Shown here in pieces: positions 42,099 to 47,692 of a stretch of 47,692 bases of DNA; positions within the stretch are counted from its first letter, which is position 1, and each line of letters starts with the position of its first letter. The notes under the pieces were generated by a model, which was not told the origin of the DNA, searched no databases, and saw nothing but the letters and a program-made list of their open reading frames with translations. The translations under genes were made by a program, and so were the position numbers. Source of the DNA: Dokdonella sp. (GTDB lineage Bacteria; Pseudomonadota; Gammaproteobacteria; Xanthomonadales; Rhodanobacteraceae); contig NZ_JAHCAP010000024.1 of the NCBI RefSeq assembly GCF_019634815.1, positions 1 through 47,692 of the forward strand, in the 5' to 3' direction.

Positions 42099-43007
42099 AT
42101 GTCTGGCAAAGCCGATTCCGTCAAGACGATCTTCTACGCGCTCGGCGCCAACTTCGCGATTTTCATCGCCAAGGCGGTTGCCGCGTTCTTCACCGGTTCG
42201 GGCGCGATGTTCGCCGAAGCGGTGCATTCGCTCGCCGACACTGCCAACCAGGTCTTGCTGCTGTTCGGTCTGCGCGCAGCCAAGCGCCCCGCCTCGGCCG
42301 AGCATCCGCTGGGCGAGGGCAAGGCGGTGTATTTCTGGTCGTTTCTCGTGGCGCTGCTGCTGTTTTCGGTGGGGGGTGCATTCTCGATCTGGGAAGGCCT
42401 GCACAAGCTCAGCCATCCCGAGCCGCTGCGCTGGGCCTGGGTTGCGGTCGGCGTGCTCACGTTCGGCATCATCGCCGAGAGCCTGTCGATGTGGGGCTGC
42501 CTGCACGAGGTCAACAAGGCGCGCAATGGGCGCAGCTTGTGGCGCTGGTTCCGCGAGAGCCGACAGAGCGAACTCATCGTGATCTTCGGCGAGGATTTCG
42601 CCGCGTTGTTCGGTCTGGTTTTCGCGCTGATAGCCGTGGTGCTGACGATGGTCACCGGCAATCCGGTGTTCGATGCGATCGGCACGATTGCGATCGGCGT
42701 CCTGCTGGTGCTGGTGGCGGTGTTCATCGCGGTCGAGGTCAAGGCCTTGCTGGTGGGCCAGAGCGCCGAGCCGGAGATGCGCGCCGCGCTCGATGCCTTC
42801 CTGCGCGAACGCAAGGAGATCGAGCGCGTGTTCAGCGTGCTCACCCTGCAGCTCGGGCCCGACGTGATGGTGGCGATCAAGGCGCAGATGCGTGGCGTGA
42901 GTGACGCGCAGGCTCAGATCGAGGCGATCAACGCCATCGAGCGCGACATGCGCGCACTGTTCCCGCAGATCCGCTGGTCGTTCTTCGAGCCCGACGTCAC
43001 CGATTGA
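42099..43007 (+). CDS. Cation diffusion facilitator metal transporter
   Basis: This 302-residue exporter of divalent metals (Zn, Fe, Co or similar) has about six membrane helices and a C-terminal cytoplasmic domain. Metal site residues are visible in A-V-H-S-L-A-D-T-A-N-Q and in I-F-G-E-D-F-A-A-L-F-G, where the second site has E-D rather than H-x-x-x-D. This suggests a member of the TMEM163/CzcD-like divergent subgroup with altered specificity. The start at 42099 gives M-S-G-K-A-D-S-V-K; the spacing of 68 nt from the YjbR gene allows cotranscription. Confidence 0.9.
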   Translation: MSGKADSVKTIFYALGANFAIFIAKAVAAFFTGSGAMFAEAVHSLADTANQVLLLFGLRAAKRPASAEHPLGEGKAVYFWSFLVALLLFSVGGAFSIWEGLHKLSHPEPLRWAWVAVGVLTFGIIAESLSMWGCLHEVNKARNGRSLWRWFRESRQSELIVIFGEDFAALFGLVFALIAVVLTMVTGNPVFDAIGTIAIGVLLVLVAVFIAVEVKALLVGQSAEPEMRAALDAFLRERKEIERVFSVLTLQLGPDVMVAIKAQMRGVSDAQAQIEAINAIERDMRALFPQIRWSFFEPDVTD

Positions 43008-43115
43008 GGCATTTCACTCAAGCAGGCGCCGGGCATGCCATTGGTCATGCTGCCGAGGTGCGCAGCGCGGGCGTATGCTCGGACGCTTGTCGTCACGATC
43101 GCCGAGGAAGCCATC

Positions 43116-45410
43116 ATGCGCTGCATGCTTCGCACGTTGTTGTCGATCACCACGACGCTGTCGCTCACCTGCGTCATCGGTGCGGCGGCGGCGCCCGCTG
43201 TTTCGCCGACCTTGCTTGGCTTCGATGCCGCCGCCAGCAGTGCGCAGCGAGCGCTCGAAGCGCGCTTCGATGCCCAGCTCAAGGCCGCTGACCAGCGCGA
43301 GTGGCTGCGCACGATGTCGGCTGCGCCGACCCACGTCGGCTCGCCGCAGGATCTGGCCAATGCGCAGACCACGCTCGAACAGTTCAGGCAATGGGGCTGG
43401 GATGCGCGCATCGAGACCTTCGACGTGCTCTATCCGACGCCCAAGTCGATCGCGGTCGAACTGGTTGCGCCGACGTCGTTCAAGGCGCGCCTGAACGAGC
43501 CGCCGATCGCGGGCGATGCCGCATTCGCGCAGGCGCACGAGATGCTGCCGCCGTACAACATCTACGGTGCCGATGGCGATGTCACCGCCGAGCTCGTCTA
43601 CGTCAATTACGGCATGCCCGACGACTACAAGGAGCTCGCGCGCCACGGTGTCGACGTCAAGGGCAAGATCGTGATCGCGCGCTACGGCCACGGTTGGCGC
43701 GGCCTCAAGCCCAAGCTCGCCTGGCAGCATGGCGCGGTGGGTTGCCTGATCTATTCCGATCCGCACGAGGACGGCTATTTCGAAGGTGATGTCTATCCCA
43801 AGGGCGGCTGGCGTCCTGCCGACGGCGTGCAGCGCGGTTCGGTGATGGACATGGTGATCCATCCCGGCGATCCGCTCACGCCCGGCGTCGGTTCCACCGC
43901 CAAGGCCAAGCGGCTTGCACTCAAGGATGCGAAAACCGTCCTCAAGATTCCGGTGCTGCCGATTTCATACGCCGATGCGCAGCCGCTGCTGGCTGCGCTC
44001 GATGGCGCGCTCGCGCCTGCGAGCTGGCGCGGCGCGCTGCCGATCACCTATCACCTCGGGCCGGGGCCGGCCAAGGTGCATCTGAAGGTCGAATCGAACT
44101 GGCAAACCAGGACCCTGCACAACGTGATCGCGCGCGTTGCCGGCGCGCGGGCGCCCGAGCAGTGGATCGTGCGCGGCAACCACCGCGACGGTTGGGTGTT
44201 CGGCGCCGATGATCCGCTCGCCGGTCACGTGGCAATGATGGATGAGGCCAAGGCGATCGGCGGTTTGCTCAAGCAAGGCTGGAAGCCCGCCCGCACGATC
44301 GTGTTCGCCAGTTGGGATGGCGAGGAACCCGGGCTGCTCGGTTCCACCGAATGGGCCGAGACGCATGCCGATGAACTGCGCAAGCATGCGGTGTTCTATC
44401 TCAACACCGACGGCAATGCGCGTGGTTTTTTCCACGCCGGCGGCAGCCATGCGCTGCAGCACTTCGTCAATCAGGTCGCCAACGACGTCACGGATCCGCA
44501 AACCGGCGTGAGCGTGCAGCAGCGCGTGCGTGCCCGTCTGCAGGTCGAAGGGTTCGCCAGGGGCGCCAGCGCGCAGGCGAAAAAGCTCGCCAAGCTCGCC
44601 GCCAGCGATGCCGACCTGCCCATCGAGGGACTCGGCTCGGGCTCGGATTTCAGCACCTTCCTGCAGCACATCGGCGTTGCCGCGCTCGACATCGGCTATG
44701 GCGGTGAGGACCAGCAGGATGGCGTCTACCACTCGGCCTACGACACCTTCGATCACTATGAGCGCTTCGGCGACCCGGGCTTTGCCTACGGCATCGCTCT
44801 CGCGCAGACCGCAGGTCGCATCGTGCTGCGCGCTGCCGATGCGCCGGTGCTGCCGATGCGCGTGGGCGATTTTGCCGACACCGTCGATCAGTACGTCGGC
44901 GAAGTGCGCAAGCTCGCCGACGACGAACGCGCGCACAGCGTGGCGTTGGGCAAGTTGCTCGATGAAGATGCGTTCAAGCTCGCGGCCGATCCGAAGGAAA
45001 CCTCGATCGCGCCGCCACGCGAGGATGCGGTGCCCTTCCTCGCCTTCGCGCCGCTCGAAAACGCATTGGTGCAGCTCAAGGACAGCGCGCGCGCCTACGA
45101 TCATGCATTGGCCGCGCTTGACCCGGCGAAGCTGGACATCAAGAAGCGCGCGCAATTGAACGAATTGCTGCGCGGGCTCGAAAGAACCCTGCTCGACAGC
45201 AAAGGCCTGCCGGGCCGCCCGTGGTACCAGCATCTGGTCTATGCGCCGGGCCTGTACACCGGCTACGGCGTGAAGACCCTGCCGTGCGTGCGCGAAGCGA
45301 TCGAGGAACGCCAGTGGAACCAGGCCGATCGCTGCATCATCGCCACCGCGAAGGTGCTCGATGCCTATGCCCAGCGCATCGACCAGGCGCGCGCCGCGCT
45401 GCGCAAGTGA
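43116..45410 (+). CDS. Exported M28 family metallopeptidase (glutamate carboxypeptidase II-like)
   Basis: This 764-residue zinc peptidase has a signal peptide (about 1-24, ending A-A-A-A) and the GCPII/transferrin-receptor architecture. A PA domain (about 110-330) is inserted before the M28 catalytic core (about 330-560), and a dimerisation domain is C-terminal (about 610-750). Zinc ligands correspond to His356, Asp366, Glu404, Asp432 and His539, with catalytic Glu403 in D-G-E-E-P-G. The segment G-L-G-S-G-S-D-F resembles human GCPII. The start at 43116 has GAGGAAG upstream and begins the signal peptide. It probably trims peptides in the periplasm or outside. Confidence 0.94.
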   Translation: MRCMLRTLLSITTTLSLTCVIGAAAAPAVSPTLLGFDAAASSAQRALEARFDAQLKAADQREWLRTMSAAPTHVGSPQDLANAQTTLEQFRQWGWDARIETFDVLYPTPKSIAVELVAPTSFKARLNEPPIAGDAAFAQAHEMLPPYNIYGADGDVTAELVYVNYGMPDDYKELARHGVDVKGKIVIARYGHGWRGLKPKLAWQHGAVGCLIYSDPHEDGYFEGDVYPKGGWRPADGVQRGSVMDMVIHPGDPLTPGVGSTAKAKRLALKDAKTVLKIPVLPISYADAQPLLAALDGALAPASWRGALPITYHLGPGPAKVHLKVESNWQTRTLHNVIARVAGARAPEQWIVRGNHRDGWVFGADDPLAGHVAMMDEAKAIGGLLKQGWKPARTIVFASWDGEEPGLLGSTEWAETHADELRKHAVFYLNTDGNARGFFHAGGSHALQHFVNQVANDVTDPQTGVSVQQRVRARLQVEGFARGASAQAKKLAKLAASDADLPIEGLGSGSDFSTFLQHIGVAALDIGYGGEDQQDGVYHSAYDTFDHYERFGDPGFAYGIALAQTAGRIVLRAADAPVLPMRVGDFADTVDQYVGEVRKLADDERAHSVALGKLLDEDAFKLAADPKETSIAPPREDAVPFLAFAPLENALVQLKDSARAYDHALAALDPAKLDIKKRAQLNELLRGLERTLLDSKGLPGRPWYQHLVYAPGLYTGYGVKTLPCVREAIEERQWNQADRCIIATAKVLDAYAQRIDQARAALRK

Positions 45411-45981
45411 TCGCCCGTTGCGTGCGCGGCCCCTGGTCCTGCGCCTGCTTGTCGGGCGACTTGCCAGGCAGCCGTGGCCTGCTCGAACCGCCTCGGGCCG
45501 AGACGGCCCGGAGTCGTATCGACCAGGTTCATTGCGCTCGCCCTCGATCTGCTCGCCGCCCCAAGCCTCGCCAGCGTCGCGTGTGGCGGAGTCCTGCGTA
45601 AAGCCTCGCCCCATCCTGATCGACCGATGGCGGAAATGCAGGCGGATGATCACTGCGTCCACTTCGTTCCGATGCTGAACGATCCGCTGAAGACCTGCCC
45701 GGGCCACGCATGCACAAGCGCTACCGATCGCCACGCATGGTCCAGCGAACTTCGCCGATCACGCGCCCCGGCTGCACCTCGACTCGCCAGCCGTTACGCC
45801 CCTGCAGCCGCAGGCGTATTCCATTACGCACCCATCTTCGTCGGATAACACGGTTGCGTTCAGATTTTCCGGAACGTGACAGTTGCCACAACGCATTGAT
45901 TTCGAGCAAGAAAGCGCCTTGACCTCCCGCTCACGCTGCTGCACGATCCTTGCTACGCCCCGTTTTCGGGGTCTACTTGTA
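45411..45981. other. Non-coding region left of the DUF262-HEPN cassette
   Basis: These 571 bases contain no convincing gene. A hairpin CGGGCCG/CGGCCCG (45494-45510) follows the peptidase and could act in termination. CCCCG-TTTT-CGGGG (45958-45971) lies just before the cassette edge. TTGACC at 45919-45924 could serve as a -35 element for the cassette, but no good -10 was found. A short minus-strand frame (45759-45944) with several Cys is not supported. No integron integrase gene fits into this space. Confidence 0.5.
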
Positions 45982-45988
45982 GTTAGAT
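45982..45988 (+). other. Integron-type core site GTTRRRY at the left cassette edge
   Basis: GTTAGAT fits GTTRRRY, the core where integron integrase cuts after the G. It is the start of a 13-bp sequence GTTAGATGTGACT (45982-45994) that is exactly complementary to 47606-47618. The sequence upstream does not show an obvious attC palindrome, so this may be an attI-like site, a degenerate attC or a secondary insertion site. Confidence 0.6.
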
Positions 45989-46005
45989 GTGACTTGGAGA
46001 GTTCA

Positions 46006-47085
46006 ATGGCTACTGAAATAGAAGATCAAGAACTGCAAGTTGAGCCGGAGGAAACTGATGAAGCGATCTCAGTTGCCTATGACATAGCCACCTATCCATC
46101 GGATTTCACACTTTCGATCATTGCTCAAATGTGGAAAGACGGGGACATATCTATCCCCGACTATCAGCGCGAGTTCGTTTGGTCTATCAGTCAATCCTCT
46201 CTCCTGATTGATTCTTTTTTAAGCGGCCTTCCGGTACCACCCGTCTTCTTCTATGTAGACGAAGACAATCTGAACCTTGTGATTGACGGCCAACAAAGAA
46301 TTCTCTCTGTCGTCTTCTTCCTAGAAGGATATTTTGGCCACGAGAATCAGGGGAAGCGCCAAACCTTCCGCTTGACTGGCCTTAAGGAAGGTAGCCGCTA
46401 CGCCAATAAGAAATTCTCTGATCTGAGTGAGAGCGATCAAAGAAAGCTGAAGCAATCCGTATTGCGAGCGATCAACATCCGACAACTTTCACCCGTCGGG
46501 GAAAGCACAAGCGCCTACCACATCTTTGAGCGTCTCAATACCGGCGGCACTCCCTTGAAGCCACAAGAAATACGCAACTGTGTATTCCGCGGTGGCTTCA
46601 CCACCATTCTCAAAGATCTAAACAATGACAAGCACTGGCGAAAAATTCTTGCAAAGCCTGTCAAGGACAAACACCTTAAAGACGTTGAGCTAGTACTCCG
46701 TGTTTTTTCGCTGTTCAATTCAAGCGAAAAGTACGAAAAGCCACTTAAGGAGTACCTCAACCAAACAATGAAGGCTCACGACACGGGAAAATCGACCTTG
46801 GTTAAGAAGTACAAGGAAGCCTTCCCCATCGTCACAGAGGCAATTGTCAAACAGCTCGGGGATAGGCCATTTCACTTACGCGGCCCACTGAATGTGGCGG
46901 CTCTGGACTCGGTTATGGCGGTGCTGTGCGAGAACGCGCACCGGCTCTCAGGCAAGAAGCTTGACAGCGCTTACAACAAGCTCCTTGATGATGATGAGTT
47001 CGACTATCACACCAGAATCAACACAACCGATAAAGCCGGTGTGCTGAAGAGAATCGAATTGGTACGGCACCACTTCGGATTCTAG
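46006..47085 (+). CDS. DUF262 domain protein (ParB/sulfiredoxin-like) without HNH domain
   Basis: This 359-residue protein contains the DUF262 (GmrS-type) core: I-P-D-Y-Q-R-E-F-V-W at 50-59, V-I-D-G-Q-Q-R at 92-98 and Y-H-I-F-E-R-L-N-T-G-G-T-P-L with E-I-R-N. The D-G-Q-Q-R motif belongs to the nucleotide-binding site in ParB-like NTPases. The C-terminal half is helical, and I see no DUF1524 H-x-x-P type HNH nuclease, so any nuclease function must come from a partner. A TTGGAGAG ribosome binding site (about 45994-46001) precedes the start. The HEPN gene begins 4 nt after the stop. Low GC suggests recent acquisition. A role as sensor or regulator of the HEPN protein in defence is inferred. Confidence 0.9.
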   Translation: MATEIEDQELQVEPEETDEAISVAYDIATYPSDFTLSIIAQMWKDGDISIPDYQREFVWSISQSSLLIDSFLSGLPVPPVFFYVDEDNLNLVIDGQQRILSVVFFLEGYFGHENQGKRQTFRLTGLKEGSRYANKKFSDLSESDQRKLKQSVLRAINIRQLSPVGESTSAYHIFERLNTGGTPLKPQEIRNCVFRGGFTTILKDLNNDKHWRKILAKPVKDKHLKDVELVLRVFSLFNSSEKYEKPLKEYLNQTMKAHDTGKSTLVKKYKEAFPIVTEAIVKQLGDRPFHLRGPLNVAALDSVMAVLCENAHRLSGKKLDSAYNKLLDDDEFDYHTRINTTDKAGVLKRIELVRHHFGF

Positions 47086-47089
47086 CCGT

Positions 47090-47596
47090 ATGAGCTATCT
47101 CAATAACTTTCAGCACGCCGATCATATCGCCGCGCACCTACAGACTGTTGTTCCAACCCTTGCCGACCCTTTGCTGAAGGCCAAGTACGCCGGCTTCATG
47201 GCCGTTGCGGCTGTGACAGTGTACGAGATGGCAATAAAGCAAATTTTTTGTGACTTTGCCAATCAGAAGCACAAAGTTCTTGGAAGCTTCACAGAGTCGT
47301 TTTTTTACAGGATCAACGGAAGAATCAAACTTCAAGTCATAAAAGACGAGTACGTAAAATTCTTCGGGCAAAAGTACAAAGATCGATTCAAGAAGAATCT
47401 TGACCTCGAATCATCTCTCTACCTTAGAGCAACAGGAAGAGACATCGTTAGCTCTTACTCTAATCTTATTGTATGGCGCAATGATTTTTCACATCAAGCT
47501 GCAACTCAATCATTGTCGACATTTGATGAAACGGTGAAGTCTTACCAGGACGGTAAACAAGTTATTGCGTCACTTGCAAAATCGATGACTCGCTAG
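47090..47596 (+). CDS. HEPN domain protein, candidate ribonuclease effector
   Basis: This 168-residue all-helical protein has the HEPN signature R-x4-H at Arg130 to His135 (R-N-D-F-S-H), the catalytic motif of HEPN ribonucleases. The N-terminal helices (A-V-T-V-Y-E-M-A-I-K-Q-I-F) and the overall length fit the MAE_28990/MAE_18760-like HEPN group, which is often found beside DUF262 proteins (from memory). No own ribosome binding site is visible, and the ATG lies 4 nt after the DUF262 stop, indicating translational coupling. It may cleave tRNA or mRNA upon phage infection; the target is unknown. Confidence 0.85.
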   Translation: MSYLNNFQHADHIAAHLQTVVPTLADPLLKAKYAGFMAVAAVTVYEMAIKQIFCDFANQKHKVLGSFTESFFYRINGRIKLQVIKDEYVKFFGQKYKDRFKKNLDLESSLYLRATGRDIVSSYSNLIVWRNDFSHQAATQSLSTFDETVKSYQDGKQVIASLAKSMTR

Positions 47597-47605
47597 CCAC
47601 ATGAG

Positions 47606-47692
47606 AGTCACATCTAACAATTCATGTATGGACTCCCCCGTCAACCTCACCGCGCAGTGATCCGGCGCGAGTGACGTCGCGGTGTCTTGTTC
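47606..47692 (+). other. Partial attC site (59-base element) of the DUF262-HEPN cassette
   Basis: AGTCACATCTAAC (47606-47618) includes the RYYYAAC inverse core (ATCTAAC, 47612-47618) and is followed by AATTC, as in common attC sites. Further on, CACCGCG (47648-47654) pairs with CGCGGTG (47678-47684), and AAC (47643-47645) with GTT (47689-47691), consistent with an imperfect palindrome whose right arm continues past the window. The final GTTRRRY is therefore not seen. Confidence 0.6.

Larger units (their letters stand above)
45983..47692 (+). mobile_element. Putative integron gene cassette carrying DUF262 and HEPN genes (right end outside the window)
   Basis: The unit starts after the G of GTTAGAT and would end at the next GTTRRRY beyond the window. 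It holds two genes in 5' to 3' order with only 23 bases before the first ATG, as in gene cassettes. It ends with ATCTAAC-AATTC, the start of a typical attC site. Base composition is clearly AT-richer than the rest of the window, with codons such as AGA, ATA and TTA that are rare in the neighbouring genes. Neither transposase nor target duplication is visible. Confidence 0.6.

Noticed and set aside
45721..45944. Two short overlapping minus-strand frames, one with C-G-N-C and C-G-C motifs
   Set aside because: They overlap in different frames, have no good ribosome binding site and match no family I recognise; possibly a decayed small gene.
45982..47618. 13-bp inverted repeats as ends of an insertion sequence
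   Set aside because: No transposase is encoded between them, and the bases outside (TGTA and AATT) are not a target duplication; the integron core-site reading explains the repeats better.
1..47692. tRNA, rRNA genes and CRISPR arrays
   Set aside because: No tRNA cloverleaf, ribosomal RNA signature or regularly spaced short direct repeat was recognised anywhere in the window.

Overview
The window is a GC-rich stretch of chromosome from a gammaproteobacterium, most likely of the order Lysobacterales (Xanthomonadales), perhaps the family Rhodanobacteraceae. This rests on gene content and order: a compact his operon led by a TrpR-like gene, a bifunctional hisB, a HisH with a xanthomonad-type N-terminus, exported peptidases, and surface proteins ending in an IF-x-D-x-FE motif. 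The species cannot be named from the sequence. The organism looks like a facultative denitrifier with high-affinity respiration.

Layout. 1-554 is a non-coding region of hairpins and degenerate ~105-nt tandem repeats. 555-5117 (+) holds an exported S9 peptidase and two secreted proteins, the second a beta-helix protein. 5196-6668 (+) holds a glutathione transferase and a YafY-type WYL regulator. 6810-14277 (-) is a complete histidine operon, (trpR-like)-hisG-D-C-B-H-A-F-IE, in which nearly every junction is a short overlap. A trp-operator-like palindrome lies between its promoter and first start codon. Next come oxyR (-) and a divergent exported M1 aminopeptidase, then a secreted protein ending in the same C-terminal motif.

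20070-34658 (-) is a respiratory island. In transcription order it reads nnrS - SirB-like - MgtC/DUF4010 - [FNR/DNR box] - nirK (heme-tethered copper nitrite reductase lipoprotein) - nirV - SCO - ccoN-O-Q-P-(short FixH-like)-ccoI-ccoS-SafE-like - glutaredoxin - exported hypothetical. Two FNR/DNR-type boxes lie between nnrS and a divergent gene (34848-35711) that fuses an apparently intact AroQ chorismate mutase domain to a UbiT/SCP2 domain. That suggests oxygen-independent ubiquinone synthesis controlled together with denitrification. nadA-nadB and fabA-fabB follow on the same strand. A MAPEG protein, a GNAT acetyltransferase, a YjbR protein, a CDF metal transporter and a GCPII-like exported M28 peptidase complete the core part.

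From about 45982 the composition changes abruptly to AT-richer DNA holding a tight two-gene unit: a DUF262 protein without an HNH domain, and a HEPN protein with an R-x4-H motif. It is bounded by a perfect 13-bp inverted repeat whose ends read as integron core sites (GTTAGAT on the left, ATCTAAC followed by AATTC on the right). I interpret it as an integron gene cassette carrying a candidate anti-phage or abortive-infection system. Its attC site runs off the end of the window. This cassette is the best candidate for an undescribed system here. The chorismate mutase-UbiT fusion and the TrpR-like control of his come next.
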